From contig JACMZG010001914.1 in the NCBI GenBank assembly GCA_018340805.1, positions 9,762,658 through 9,826,657 on the forward strand: a DNA stretch of 64,000 nucleotides, written 5' to 3'. Of this stretch, positions 1-12,850 are shown in pieces. The translations under genes were made by a program, and so were the position numbers. Numbering within the stretch: the first letter of the stretch is position 1; every line of letters starts with the position of its first letter. Under the pieces are notes generated by a model. The model saw only the letters and a list, made by a program, of their open reading frames with translations. It was not told where the DNA came from and did no database searches. This DNA comes from Microvelia longipes (Eukaryota > Arthropoda > Insecta > Hemiptera > Veliidae).

Positions 1-431
1 GCCAAATTGTCTTTGTTGTAATATTGTAACCATAGAAAAGGAATATTGTTCCTTTATTTTGCTGGTTATGAGAAAGACTAGCTTGTCTTCTATTAGCTAG
101 CCAGTGATTAAACATCTTATCTTATCTAGATTGATAATATTTTTTTACATTACGTGTATAAATAAATTTCTCTTAAGAAATGTGCATATGAAAGCAGTTT
201 TAAATCAATGAAACTGGTTGTTATTATGTAAAAAATATTTATGTTCTCCTGCATCCCGCAAGCAGTTCAAAGTATGATGTGTTGACTCAAGTATTCTGAG
301 AAATGCTTGTCTCAATGCTTTTGAAGTGTAAATATTTGGCTTTATAAACATAATTTGATATGAATATGTTTTATATTTTCCTAGAAATGATAACAGCCTA
401 TGAAGTTTAAATAAATAAAACTTCTTCCTTA
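1..431. other. Unassigned AT-rich sequence
   Basis: I see no coding, RNA or repeat signal here. Presumably upstream intron of the receptor gene. Confidence 0.4.
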
Positions 432-459
432 TAATATATATATATATATTATATATAAG

Positions 460-543
<84 letters not shown>

Positions 544-689
544 TATATATATATATACACAATAGAAAAATGAAAGACGCACTCGCGAATAACAAACCAA
601 AAAAAACAGATGGTAAATTATAGTGAAAAAGAAAAGAAATAAGAAAAGAAAATATTATATATATATATGAACACCCTGTATATTATATA

Positions 690-734
<45 letters not shown>

Positions 735-983
735 ATATATTATATATATATATAACAAATAGAAAAATTGAAAGATACTTATTTTAACAAACCAAAACAA
801 AACATGGTAAAATATATTATAAAAAAATAATATATGTAAATATATATATATATTTTATTATATTATATATATAATTATATATATATATATTATATTTTAT
901 ATATATATTTATTATATTATATTATATTATATTATATTATATTATATATATATATTATATATATTATATTATATTATATTATA

Positions 984-1029
<46 letters not shown>

Positions 1030-1061
1030 ATATATATATATATATTATATATAATATACAG
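432..1061. repeat. TA dinucleotide and related AT satellite cluster
   Basis: Runs of TA at 432-559, 655-753 and 834-1,061 are separated by two related spacers (560-650 and 754-833) sharing the pattern 'aatagaaaaa..gaaag' and 'acaaaccaaaa', so the unit was duplicated together with its TA flank. Apparent ORFs of YIYIYI are translation of this repeat. Confidence 0.85.
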
Positions 1062-1410
1062 GTGTTTCATATAAGTGTCCACCAGAAAAGGAGGTGATAG
1101 TACTCCTTAAAAGGAACAAAAAATGTCCCATAATTTAAAACCCCGATCTCCAACCGTTTTCCACAAGGTCAAATTAATATTTCAAAAATATTTGTAAATA
1201 TTCAAATTTTGTAAATTGTAAATTTTCTATAGTTATTTATCTATAGTTAAGCCCCGGGGCTAGATCTTTGTTTAGTTTGTAGTTCATTCTCGATAGTATA
1301 CACAGCTAGCTATGTTAGATACCTTATCTGTTTTCTTTCTGTTAACGGCTTTAGTTTGTTATTAAACACTTTCTGATGAAGACCTAATTCATGGTCGAAA
1401 GTTAAATGTT
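1062..1410 (+). mobile_element. Penelope-like 3'-end fragment, family a
   Basis: The segment shares scattered blocks (for example 'acacagctagctat' and 'ctttgtttag') with the reverse complement of 13,600-13,730 and ends in a hammerhead-like CTGATGA...GAAA hairpin. No ORF survives. Confidence 0.4.
1369..1410 (+). ncRNA. Hammerhead-like motif, family a
   Basis: CTGATGA at 1,373-1,379, one extra A, stem II GACC/GGTC, then GAAA at 1,397-1,400. Stem III is not obvious, so this may be a decayed copy. Confidence 0.4.
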
Positions 1411-2040
1411 GTTTTATTTATCATGACCAAACCTCATAACTTTATTATTTTTGTTTATGTTACTGTTGAATTCATGTTTTATGTATTAACTATACTCGCT
1501 GCGCTATTTCTTCCAACAAGAAAAAAAAACAGCTGTTTTAATAGAAACAGCAGGTGTCAACTTCGGAGAGAAAAAAATACCTACAGGTACTTGGTTGACG
1601 TCAAAGGATAACCATAGTACAACCCCCCAGTGGGCGTGCTCTTTTATGTTATAATTCTTTTGCTCATACATATAGAATTATCAAATGCTATAATTATTTG
1701 CGCTACCGCTAGATAATAAAGATTTATATGTTGTATTTCTTTGATGTTACGAAACAAATGATGTTTCTCTTTTGTTTGGCCAGATTGTTAAGGTTTAAAA
1801 GAGAGAAAAACTTTTAGATCAATCAAAATATAAATAATATTTTTGAATCAAAGAAAAAAAATTATGTGTAGAATTACAAAAAAAAAGTTTATTTTTCCTT
1901 AATAAATTCTTTATTGCATTAAGTTACATTAATAACAATAGGTTGCGTCTTAATATATTAAATAGAGAGAGAGAAAAACAAGAAAACAAACATTCTAATA
2001 CCAAAATACAAACAAGATTAAAAATTCAGGTCAAATTATT

Positions 2041-2166
2041 TTAAAATTAAAATATTCTTCTAGACTATAAAAAGGCTCTTTTAATAAAATTTCTTTAATT
2101 TCTTTTTTATAATCTTTCATTTCAAGAGCCACAATCCTCTGAGGCAATTAATTAAATATTTTAATT
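2041..2166 (-). pseudogene. LINE reverse-transcriptase C-terminal fragment
   Basis: On the minus strand this reads GIKIFN-stop-LPQRIVALEMKDYKKEIKE then LLKEPFYSLEEYFNF-stop. The f-N-x-L-P-x-x-I ... F-Y-S-x-x-E-[YF] pattern is the C-terminal tail of CR1/Jockey-type LINE proteins. One in-frame stop shows decay. Similar tails occur at 6,250, 36,597 and 45,341. Confidence 0.6.
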
Positions 2167-2555
2167 CCTTTGAAAAGGCACTAAAAATAATAATAAAAAA
2201 TAAACTTAATTAAATAATAAAGTATTAATATTGACAGAAAAAAATAAATAAATAAAAATAACTTTCTTAAGTTATTTGTAACTAGTGTAGCCAACAAACG
2301 GATTTTTTGCAAAATTTGAAATTGATAAAATTTTACTCGGGGAATCTGTTTGGACATGTTTAGGGATACCTATGTTAGGGATTGAATTACAGCTGTGATC
2401 ATGTTTTCATTAATATCTCGGCAGGAATAACAAATATAAAAAAATCTTTCAAATAAAGTTTTAAGCTAAGTAAATTGTCTAAAATTAACTTTCTATTGGT
2501 TTACGCTCTATTTCAACCATTATCTAAGAATTTCTAAATAATAAAAGAAAAGAAG

Positions 2556-2640
2556 TCTCTCCACAAAACAAAACTTTATTGGCAAAGCGCTTTCAACCTA
2601 ACTAGAGGCCATCATCAGTGCAAAACCGTTGAGATGTTAA
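2556..2640 (-). mobile_element. Penelope-like 3'-end fragment, family b
   Basis: It carries the 'agtctctccaca...ttattggcaaagcgctttcaacc' type end, shared with 32,262, 38,837 and 53,790, including a hammerhead motif. Confidence 0.6.
2581..2622 (-). ncRNA. Hammerhead-like motif, family b
   Basis: Minus strand: CTGATGA, T, stem II GGCCT/AGGTT, GAA, palindromic stem III AGCGCT, then TGCC pairing in part with the upstream TGCA. Confidence 0.55.
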
Positions 2641-3883
2641 AGAAGTAGAGAAGTGAGTCTATGTTTTCTTACTATGTATTAGAGTCTGACTCTTCTCTAG
2701 TATAGTAAGAATTTCTTGTTATAAGTGAACCAATTTTTTCATTTTTTACTACGTAAACAGACTAAAAATTGGTACTTTGTCGTGAAATTATTTTGTATTA
2801 ACTTCAAAATCATACACCCCCCCCCCCACCCTTAGGAGAAAACTCTGCTTCAAAATCTTTATTGGAAAAATAAAGACATCAAATTTAAATTTCAAGCCAC
2901 GAAGTTTGAAAACATAATGATAACTAAAAACTATATTAAAAAGTGAGCATTTAGGGATTATAGTGTGCATCTTGAATTTTGACTTGCACATTTTTGTTTA
3001 TCTTAGTGTGAATGTTAAGGTCTGGTGCAAGTGGATTAAATGTGTTCATGGATGCATGTTAGTGATAGAGTGCCCTAGAGAACTGTTTCAAATTTTTTGT
3101 GTGCGTCTGGTCTACATGTGTTCAGGCGTTAATAATATTATTTGTTTTAATCAAATTTCTTTTAATTTAAGCAGATTATTAAGCAATGCTTTTTACTTTT
3201 CCTCATTCATACTGTAAGTATATAGGAAAAGTGTTGTGCTAGCAAAAAAATCCAAAACCGGAATTATCCGTTCCGGGTGTTTTAAAGACCTCCTGAGTGA
3301 TTTGTATGTCTGTATTTGTGGGTGTATCTGTTATCATCGTAGCTTCCAGTATATTTATACTAGAAATTTGGAACTTTGTACAAAAATCAGTCTATAGCTG
3401 TAGTTGTGCTATTCGGAAAATGCTTTTTTATGATGTTATTAACCCACAAAAATGGTCAAGCAAACGTTTAGAAAAATTGTAAATGCAAGAAAATGATGTG
3501 ATCCAATTGAATTTTGGCACGCAACATATGTGCTAAGTTTCAATAAAAGTAAATAATGGTGAGAGCTGCAAATTTTAGAGGATAGGTTTGTATAACCAAT
3601 TGATTAAGGAGGCCCATTTCCTTTGAAAAAAAAAAAAAAACAGAAAAAATTAGTTATAAGTAGTGCTTGACAAATGAAAAACTGCTCAAGTTATTATTAT
3701 TATTATTATTACTCATAAACCCAACATTCCTGTTTTCCCTCATTTTGAAATATTAAAAAATATGATTTACATGTTAAATACAGAGCTGATTTTTTTTTTA
3801 AGAAGGAAGTGTAGTACCATAATTGGCGGCTTGTTTATAATAATTAAATGTTTATCAGTGATGTTTATAATATTTTTTTTCAG
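2640..3883. other. Intron with a dispersed repeat, no gene seen
   Basis: Positions 3,297-3,445 resemble 54,020-54,170 ('ctgttatcat', 'ggaactttgtacaaaaatca'), marking a two-copy interspersed repeat. A poly-C run occurs at about 2,817-2,827. ORFs here lack any CIMR or element signature. Confidence 0.45.
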
Positions 3884-3975
3884 GAATTAGTGAATTTAGT
3901 CATCAAAAGCTTAGGTTAGTGTTTGAAAATGCAAGTGAAACTGAAATCAAAATTATTTTTGAAGAATCTCCTGAT
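3884..3975 (+). CDS. CI-MPR-like receptor, exon 1 of window
   Basis: Acceptor tttttttcag, donor gtgagt. The frame begins with two bases of a split codon and reads [20 protein letters not shown] and on to EESPD, ending in phase 0. The exon lies in the first half of a CIMR repeat. The donor is only 33 nt upstream of a long TA tract. Upstream exons must exist but none is visible in the first 3.8 kb. Confidence 0.7.
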
Positions 3976-4006
3976 GTGAGTACTATTCTTTTTAAATGTT
4001 TTTTAC

Positions 4007-4476
<470 letters not shown>

Positions 4477-4486
4477 ATATATATAT

Positions 4487-4547
<61 letters not shown>
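4477..4547. repeat. TA tract followed by GT run
   Basis: TA dinucleotides to 4,547, then gtggtgtgtgtgtgtgtg. It bounds the inverted exon 4 copy on the right. Confidence 0.92.
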
Positions 4548-4550
<3 letters not shown>

Positions 4551-4824
4551 GGTGTGTGTGTGTGTGCTAAGAGTATTACTTTTTAGCCTACTATCTTAAT
4601 GTTTATCATTGTCTTTTATGACAAAGCACAAAAATGTTAAAAATTCATAAAACACTAAACAAATTTTGGATCAATTTAATATTTGGCACTCATGTAGACA
4701 TACATTAGAGCAACAAATAATGTATCAAGTTTCAAATCTTTATTGGTATTAGTTCAATTTTATCAAATGACATGATTACATTTTATGTAATCATTTTATT
4801 ATTTTATCTTTTTATGTTATATCT

Positions 4825-4865
4825 GGCACTGATGATGGCCTCATGTTAGATTCAAAGCGCTTTGA
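4825..4865 (+). ncRNA. Decayed hammerhead-like motif, family b
   Basis: GGCA then CTGATGA at 4,829-4,835 and T, stem II GGCCT. The essential GAAA is CAAA at 4,853, and the closing TGCC is TGAA, so it should be inactive. It lies in a Penelope-like end fragment running to about 4,900. Confidence 0.55.
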
Positions 4866-5201
4866 ATAAATTATTGTTTTGTGGAGAGACTCTCTTCTTT
4901 GTTCCTTTAACAAGATGATTAAAGTTTTTATAAAATCATTAAAAATTAAAAAAAAAAATATCATTTTATGTTGAAATTTTACGTTGAAATATACTAACAA
5001 ATATAGTTTTATTTTAATGTACCTAGTATATCTATGGTCTTTGTCTGAACACTGATGTTAAACAGCACCAAGCAAGATGATTTTTCTGTCTAAAGACATA
5101 CTGGAGTATAATTAATTGGAGAGAATCAGCGAAGGCAATCCAATTTGTTGTGGAGTAGTTCTGAGATACCCCGTACCTAATTTGTTAAAAATATGTTTCA
5201 G

Positions 5202-5320
5202 GATAAAATAATAAATGTGGATGAAGGTGTAATAAGAGTTTACTGGCGTTTGAGATCATTTAAACCTTCTTTTAAAAAGACTGTTAGCAATACTTTTACT
5301 ATAAGAACTAAGACTGACAT
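5202..5320 (+). CDS. CI-MPR-like receptor, exon 2
   Basis: Acceptor atatgtttcag, donor gtaagt. It reads DKIINVDEGVIRVYWRLRSF and continues to TFTIRTKTD, ending with two bases of a split Ile codon. No cysteine is present, as expected for the spacer region between CIMR cysteine clusters. Exon identity rests on frame continuity with exons 1 and 3 and on good splice sites. Confidence 0.72.
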
Positions 5321-5369
5321 GTAAGTATCTTCATTTTATTCTCTTGAGAGTTAAAACTTTGTTTATCTA

Positions 5370-5833
<464 letters not shown>

Positions 5834-6082
5834 CTGAAAATTTGGAGAAAAAACATGGCGAAAATTTATGAAGATGAAATGTGGTATTAGGTAAGGTTAA
5901 CAGATGTGGCAAGTTTATTTTCGATAAATCATAAAAGAATTTTTAAAATGATTTATGTAATGAAAAAGTTTTGTTTTTCATGATTGTTGACTTTTTCCTT
6001 GTAAATAATTATTACTTATGGAAATAAAATATGCTCTTATTCTTAAAACATGGATAGTTCTTATTGTAGCATGAACACATCA

Positions 6083-6330
6083 AATCAAATCAAAATATTT
6101 TATTTCCATTAAAAACATATACATATTTTGGAAAAAGTCAAATTTACAAATTTTTAAATTAAAAAATTCTAACAGAGAATATCTTGAATATATAAATTAA
6201 GATTAAATAAAAAAAGGAAGAGTAAACTAATAAAATAAACTTGTTGACTCAGATATTATTATGAAATTCATTTAATGAGTAAGGCTCAAGTTCAATGAAT
6301 GACTTTTTAAGTTTCTTGATAAGAGCCTGG
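6083..6330 (-). pseudogene. LINE 3' end: RT C-terminal tail and repeat tail
   Basis: On the minus strand it reads QALIKKLKKSFIELEPYSLN then EFHNNI-stop, a LINE C-terminal tail. The 3' end at about 6,083 is a short 'tgatt' repeat, the usual tail of CR1/Jockey-type elements. It is 5'-truncated. Confidence 0.6.
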
Positions 6331-6489
6331 GATTGTTTGGCTCATCTTTACTTAATAAATGAAAGCCACACAGCCTGATGCGTTAAGAACTGGAGATATT
6401 TATATTTGATCATTTCTTGATTTCCTTTCTCAGTGAGCCTTATTGATGTTTCATTAAATAACATGAATGTGTTGTTTCTTTTATTTCAG

Positions 6490-6674
6490 TTATGATATTC
6501 GACCTCTAATCTCCAGTAGTGGATGTTTTATTAAATATACTAACTTAACTAATTGTTTTAAGTTAAATAATTTTAATTATTCAGTAAAGGATAGCAGAGA
6601 TGTTGAAAACCATACTTTCAATCTGACTTACAGCAACGACAAAGGCCTTTTTATGACTTATGGTCATAAAACTG
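6490..6674 (+). CDS. CI-MPR-like receptor, exon 3
   Basis: Acceptor ttttatttcag, donor gtaaat. The product includes SSSGCFIKYTNLTNCFKL and NHTFNLTYSNDKGLFMTYGH, with N-glycosylation sequons NLT and NHT. The 'N-L-x-Y-x-x-(D/G)' stretch before the next cysteine is the usual CIMR central strand. It ends with one base of a Gly codon completed by exon 4. Confidence 0.8.
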
Positions 6675-6790
6675 GTAAATATGATTTTTAAATTGGTTTA
6701 ATTCTTTCAACTGTAACCCTATCATTCAGTATTACAGTGATATCTTTTGACTGCTTAGTTCAGGAAATGATGCTCATAAGGTTGTTTAGA

Positions 6791-6791
<1 letters not shown>

Positions 6792-6879
<88 letters not shown>
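6792..6879. repeat. TA tract upstream of exon 4
   Basis: Nearly pure TA that ends where homology with the inverted copy (4,194-4,476) begins. Confidence 0.93.
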
Positions 6880-6987
6880 TTGGTCAGGGAGGCGCCCACT
6901 TCCTTCCCTCTATGACCCCATTCACACAAGCTCATTTTTTCTTTGAAAATTAGCTAAAAATTTATATGTCTCTGTATTTTTTTATAG

Positions 6988-7136
6988 GTATAAGAGTGAC
7001 TCAAATAAATTTTATTTGTTTATCGGGGTCGGTGAAACCAATTATAGAACTTATTTTAGAGACACCAAATGTAAATTATTACAATATGTACAGTTCTTTA
7101 ACATGCCCCAAGTCAGCAGCTGTCAACACATGTTTG
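6988..7136 (+). CDS. CI-MPR-like receptor, exon 4
   Basis: Acceptor tttttttatag, donor gtaagt. It reads [20 protein letters not shown] and later [19 protein letters not shown]. The I-N-F-I-C strand and the cysteine-bearing end fit the last third of a CIMR repeat, although the usual tryptophan is replaced. A second, inverted copy of this exon lies at 4,194-4,476. Confidence 0.82.
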
Positions 7137-7769
7137 GTAAGTAATTTTACAGTGTTATTTCTAGCTTAGTGTTTGTAATACTTTGATCAAACCAGTGTTT
7201 TGGAAGGGGTTGAATACCAACTTTTTACAGGAAAGGGGTTAAATACGGTTTATAATCCCCCATCATTTTTATCCTCTAGTTTAGAGAGTTTTAGTGTTAA
7301 ACCCGATGTTCAATCCTGTTCACACAACAACTGCCTTATTTATTAAACCCTTTAGGGGGTTGGACCCCGGCCAAACACCGCGTGTAAACAAAGTATAACA
7401 GCTGATTACCTGTGGGAGATTACTTTCGAAAAGCCGTGTCTTAAGGTTAAGCTTTCAAAACGGTTAAAATATGTTTTTTACTAATTGATGTACCTTATTC
7501 TTGAAGGCAGTAAATTGATGATAAATGTAAGTATAAAAATTTTTTTTTTACCTTCAGTAAATAAACGAAAGAATTATTTCTTGGGGGCCCTTATTCATCA
7601 GTGGGCAAACAAAGTCTAAACTAACTGAAATCTTCTCTATTAATTGTGAATAAAATTAAATATGCGCCAGACCTATAGCTTGCACATTTTTTAAGTGTTT
7701 TTTTGCATGTTCATTCATGATAAACACTTGACTAATGTGATCTTATGCACACACATTCATGACCCAAAA

Positions 7770-8276
7770 ATAATACTATATATAGAAGGAGCATTACTGA
7801 TAACACGAAAGGCGGTTCACTGGTGGTCTTAAGTAATGCTGCCACCCTAACAATATGCTATTTATAAAAAAAGTTGGTAATACTTTCGGTTGCTGAATTA
7901 TTATGTTCTATTTTTAATTAATGATTGATTATTCATAAATCGTTGCATTACAATATTTTAAGCATTTTGAATTGTAGTTTTACGTTTTTGATTAAAATAA
8001 TATTAAAAGTAGTCCTCGTCAAGTATAGATTCTTGTATTCCGCTATCCTTTTACCATCTAAGACCTGTTTTATTAAATACTCAGCAGATGTTTTAAGTTA
8101 TTACATTTGTTCTTTACAGTCTTTCTTCGTTAATGGATATTTATGACACATTTGAAATATTTTTTTGTTGTTAGGGTGGTACCCCTACTTATGACCACCG
8201 GTCAAACGGCTTTCGTTTTATCAGTGGAATTACATTGTGTTTATGGTCATATGCTCCTTCTATATTAGTATTATTC
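7770..8276. mobile_element. Non-autonomous terminal-inverted-repeat element, copy A
   Basis: Both ends are inverted copies of each other: left 'tatagaaggagca...gactggtggtcttaagtaatgctgccaccctaac' and right its complement with some divergence. It has no transposase ORF. A second copy lies at 31,856-32,716 in the opposite orientation. A MITE of unknown superfamily. Confidence 0.65.
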
Positions 8277-8358
8277 TAAGTGCATGACAACCACTTGGAA
8301 CATGCGTTTTTCTTGTTATATTATTTTGTCTATTTATTTATTGTTTTTAATATTTCAG

Positions 8359-8506
8359 GTCGACACGAAAGAAAACGTCAGGTATTCATTTGAAGGGTTA
8401 TCTGCTATTTCAAAAAATCATATTATTCCTACCAATATAAATTCCTCTAAGTATATATTTAATTTATGTCAACCCTTACTTCCGACTATTGGGCAACCTT
8501 ATACAG
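8359..8506 (+). CDS. CI-MPR-like receptor, exon 5
   Basis: Acceptor taatatttcag, donor gtgagt. It includes SAISKNHIIPTNINSSKYIF and NLCQPLLPTIGQPYTG. The 'Y-I-F-N-L-C-Q-P-L' strand is the typical start of a CIMR repeat (compare the common pattern Y-x-x-N-[VIL]-C-x-P-L). It ends with one base of a Gly codon. Confidence 0.82.
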
Positions 8507-8646
8507 GTGAGTTCTTCCTCTTGTCTTTACCATGTTATGTCCTTTTGATTAATTTGTGAAGCTGAACATTATTGAAACTTCACTCCTTGCTCTATATCTT
8601 TCTACATGGTCACATGACTAAAATCATCTGGAAAAGAAAATACAAC

Positions 8647-9186
8647 GCTTGTAACCAAGGATCTTGAATCAAGGGGATGACACATATAGGAATTTTTCTG
8701 ACCCCATGGAAGTTGTATGAGATAGAGAAATAAAAGCAAACTTACCTTCCCATGGTTATAATGTAAAAAAGGTTAGGTAACCCAGGTTATGTAGCAAGAT
8801 TGTTGAGTTAGCTTCTCAACTTTTTTCTGTGCTTCTTGTGATTATTACACTTGTGGTGCTTGTTAAGTCATTTGTGCTTACTTAATTTTAAATTTTGGAC
8901 TATACTTAGCCACCTTTAGTGAGTGATAATTTAACCGTGTTTATAACCTTCTCAAGCAATGAACAATGGAAAACCATTGAGAGGTAGGTTCGCTTCTAAA
9001 ATTTAAGACATGTGCATAAGAATTGCAAACATGTGCAGTTTGTACCAAGTTTGTGCAGTTGGTTTTTGACATGTGTTTCATGTTGAATTCTCTTTTTATT
9101 TTGGTTTTTGATGGGGTCACTTTTTTGTATGGCAAATCGACTTAGTGCGTCATACCCTTTATTCAAGATCCTTGCTTGTAACACAG
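8647..9186. mobile_element. Candidate fold-back/MITE element
   Basis: 'cttgtaaccaaggatcttga' near 8,650 recurs inverted near 9,165 ('tcaagatccttgcttgtaac'). ORFs inside are short and unrecognised. Confidence 0.45.
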
Positions 9187-9849
9187 TAAAATGGATGAAA
9201 AAAAGTCCATACAGTGACAAGGGGTCAATGTGTAATTGGGGGTAAGTCAGGTTATTTAACCCATCCAGCAGCACTTCTTATCTTATATTTTCTATTTAAA
9301 TTAACTATTTTTAACTAGATTTTTATAATTTTTTTTAACTTTAAACAATGCCTCTTCTAACATTGTTATTTCATAGCATTCTTGCGTACTCAATTTGAAT
9401 TAAATTATTATTTATTTAACTCCCATCCGGAAATACTATAATTAATAATAATTGTACTACAACAATGAATGATTGATGTAGAGGTAGTTAAGAAAGTCCG
9501 ATATAAATTTTTCACTTAATCTCAATATCTTTGTGGCAGTCGCTTTCATTCCAGTTCCAAGACAACATTTGTTGACTGAAAATAAATTAAAGACATTTAT
9601 TTGTTTGTGACGTAATATAAGCTAATTAAAAACATAAAATTTAAAAAAAAGAGTTAGTCTCATTGGATACCGCATTTCAAATTATAAAATAAATCGTGAA
9701 AAATTTTGTTATAACTTAGCACAGATGTGTTCCTTTCCTAATACGTTTAATAAACTTTTGAAATTTCTAGATTCTATAAACTATTGCTTCTATTAGGAAA
9801 AGTAGTAATGAAGATAGCAGTCCCAGTTTTGTTACATTAATCTATTTCA

Positions 9850-9890
9850 TTAGAGCTTTTGCACAAGCGATGCTTGGCATCCTCAGTGAA
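9850..9890 (-). ncRNA. Decayed hammerhead-like motif, family c
   Basis: Minus strand CTGAGGA, T, long stem II GCCAAGC/GCTTGTGC, then CAAAA in place of CGAAA, so the core G12 is lost. Confidence 0.5.
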
Positions 9891-10143
9891 TCTAATAACA
9901 AGTAAACAAAACCATTAACTAATTACAAAAAACAAATAAAAAATATACGAAACAAGGCAAAAAACAATTCATAACAAATGCTAGTAAATATTAAAATAAT
10001 CACTTTAAATTCTTTAAATTTAAAATCAATGATTATTTTAATATTAACTTGCATTTGTTTTGAATTGTTTTTTGCCTTGTTTGGTGTATTTTTTATTTCT
10101 GTATTTTGTAATTAGTTAATGGTTTTGATACTTGTTATTAGAC

Positions 10144-10183
10144 TCACTGAGGATGCCAAGCATCGCTTGTGCGAAAGCTCTGA
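10144..10183 (+). ncRNA. Hammerhead-like motif, family c
   Basis: TCA (stem I), CTGAGGA at 10,147-10,153, T, stem II GCCAAGC/GCTTGTGC with one bulge, GAA, palindromic AGCT, C, TGA pairing with TCA. Confidence 0.6.
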
Positions 10184-10396
10184 TGTAATAAATTAATCTA
10201 ACAAAACTCAGATGCTGTCTTCGTTATACTTTTCCTAATTAAGATTTCTCACAGTCCATTAAACTTAATTCTTACATATTGCTTCTATGTTAATGTCCTT
10301 TACTATGTCAGATTTTTAAATGGATCAGGGCTCGTGTGTTTAGGGCACGCCCACCTGGGGTTTGTTTATTTTTAATTTAATTATTATTATTATTAT

Positions 10397-11028
10397 TAGT
10401 CCAAGAGCCAGACGCAAAAAACATGACTGTCTAGCCCCAAAGGTTTAACCCACTAGATCGACTTATTCTGGCTCCCTGATAATGCAATCGAAGAATCAGC
10501 TACCGTCGATACTTGCTGTTACATTATATGTCGGTCATTAAGTCATCACATATTAGAGCTGTGCTGACTTCTTCTCTAGACAACTCTATATTACCTAGTT
10601 TTAATAGAATATGCATGATTTTTAAGTCTGACTAATTCTTAAACATGTTAACATGGAAAAACAAGACATTTTAAGGTTTTTGTGCGTTTTTGGACAAAAA
10701 TGTATGCTTTTAGATGTTTTTCGGTAATCTTTCAACATTTGTATCTCCAGTTTTTACTGGACCGATTTTGATGTTAAAAAATGGATTTATCACAAATTTA
10801 ATAAACTTTATTTTTTTTTTTTTTATAAAACCAATTGGAACACCGTTATTGGGCGAAAACTGAATTTGGGGCCATTTTTCGGATTTTAAAGGGGCCCCGG
10901 GGCTAAAATTACCTTATCTGAAACAGCAGACTACCTGATTCATTATCAGGGAGCCAGAATAAGTCGATCTAGTGGGTTAAACATTTGGGGCTGGACAGTC
11001 ACGTTTTTTGCGTCTGGCTCTTGGACTA
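10397..11028. mobile_element. Fold-back element with about 95-bp inverted termini
   Basis: Termini 'tagtccaagagccagacgca' and complement enclose about 440 bp. The inner arm ends at 'ctggctccctgataatg'. There is no ORF of note. The left end is preceded by a TTA run. Confidence 0.75.
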
Positions 11029-11092
11029 TATTATTTATTGGTTAAATGACTTAATAAATAAGTATAAAACAAGTCAAAACAATGCACAAATA

Positions 11093-12300
11093 ATTAAATA
11101 AAAAACATAACATACAAAAACATAGTAAACAATATAGAAATAATTAAGTAAAAAACATAACATACAAAAACAAAGTAAACATATAGAAATAATTAATAAA
11201 AAACATACAAAAACAGTAAACAATATAAATAATTAAGTAAAAACATAACATACAAAAACAAAGTAAACAATATAAAATAATTTAGTAAAAAACATACATA
11301 CAAAAACATAGTAAACAATAAGAAATAATTAAAAAAACATAACATACAAAAACAAAGTAAACAATATAGAAATAATTAAGTAAAAAACATAACATACAAA
11401 AAAGTAAACAATATAGAAATAATAAAATAAAAAAACAAACATACAAAACAAAGTTAAACAATTATAGAAATAATTAAGTAAAAAACATAACATACAAAAA
11501 CATAGTAAACAATATAGAAATAATTAAGTAAAAAACATAACATACAAAATAGTAAACAATATAGAAATAATTAAGTAAAAAACATAACATACAAAAACAA
11601 GTAAACACATAACATACAAAACAAGTAATATAGAATAATTAAGTAAAACATAACATACAAACAGTAAACAACATAACATACAAAACATAGTAAACAATAT
11701 AGAAATAATTAAAAAAAAACATAACATACAAAAACATAGTAACAATAATTAAGTAAAAAACATAACATACAAAACAGTAAACAATATAGAACATACATTA
11801 TAGTAAAAACATAAATACAGTAAACAATATAGAAATATTAAATCAACATACAAAAACATAGTAAACAAATAGAAATAATAAGTACATACAAAACAAAGTA
11901 AACAATATAGAAATATTAAGTAAAAAACATAACATACAAAAACATAGTAAACAATATAGAAATAATTAAGCACAAACATAACATACAAAAACAAGTAAAC
12001 AATATAGAAAGAATTAAGTAAAAAAACATAAACATACAAAAACATAGTAAACAATATAGAAAAATTAAGTAAAAAACATAACATACAAAAACAAAGTAAA
12101 CAATATAGAAATAATTAAGTAAAAAACATAACATACAAAAACAAAGTAAACAATATAGAAATAATTAAGTAAAAAACATAACATACAAAAACAAAGTAAA
12201 CAATATAGAAATAATTAAGTAAAAAACATAACATACAAAAACATAGTAAACAATATAGAAATAATTAAGTAAAAAAATTACAAAAACATAGTAAACAATT
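11093..12300. repeat. 49-bp minisatellite
   Basis: About 24 units of the form 'aaaaacataacatacaaaaa' plus 'caaagtaaacaatatagaaa' plus 'taattaagt', with many 1-3 nt losses. The YIVYYVFVCYVF-like ORFs on the minus strand are its translation. It abuts the 3' end of a LINE fragment, which may have seeded it. Confidence 0.9.
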
Positions 12301-12309
12301 AAGCACATA

Positions 12310-12850
12310 TACTTTATGAAATATAATCCTAGAGTGAATAATATGCTTTCTCTATCAATTGTTTTTGTTTCTTTAATAAAGGAGTTAATCTTTTCAACAG
12401 ACTTAACTGAGTGAGGTAGTTTATTGTACAACTTACAGCCAGATTGAATGATGACGCTCTAAATAATGATGTTCTACATTTTACTGGGTACAGATCTAGT
12501 GTACAGTATCTAGTGTGTAGGTAGATTTCTAGTGTTAATATTGTGCACGCTAGTGAGTTTGAAATGTGTTTCAATATTTTCTCACTAGCTTACACAACTC
12601 TAAAATAATCAAGGATGGAAATGTTATGACTTGCTTTGTTTGTAGGAGTCATTTTACATGTTTCCCTTGGGCCAATATTAAAAATTAAACGAATTAATCT
12701 TTTTTGTAAAATAAAATCCCTTTTTGCCTCAGTGCTCAGGCCCAATGATAAAATATGATTTGATAGATAAGGGAATGCCCATCCGTAGTATAACATCAAT
12801 AAAACATTCGTTGCATTGAACTTTGTAAGTTTCTTAAGTAAATGGTACAC
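12310..12850 (-). pseudogene. LINE reverse-transcriptase 3' fragment
   Basis: Minus strand reads MYHLLKKLTKFNATNVLLML, YYGWAFPYLSNHILSLG, ILQKRLIRLIFNIGPRETCK, then in a second frame a C-terminal tail. 'Y-G-x-x-F ... L-x-L-Q-K-[KR]-x-[IL]-R-x-I' is the thumb region of CR1/Jockey-type RTs. Frameshifts and 5' truncation show it is dead. Confidence 0.6.

Larger units (their letters stand above)
9797..10275. mobile_element. Palindromic Penelope-like end element, family c
   Basis: Two inverted arms of about 220 nt meet near 10,020 ('taaattctttaaatttaaaa'). Each arm carries a hammerhead-like motif. The right arm extends about 35 nt further ('aagatttctcacagtccatt'), an extension also present at 51,930-51,965. 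Confidence 0.7.

Noticed and set aside
205..600. ORF rich in YIYIYI on the minus strand
   Set aside because: Translation of a TA tract; the same applies at 3,903-4,391, 5,308-5,640, 32,956-33,215 and 46,712-46,963.
2963..3217. 84-residue + strand ORF considered as an upstream receptor exon
   Set aside because: No CIMR strand pattern and no splice-site pair giving a compatible phase with exon 1.
11524..12434. Series of overlapping minus-strand ORFs rich in F, Y, C and L
   Set aside because: All are translations of the 49-bp minisatellite, interrupted by unit-length changes.
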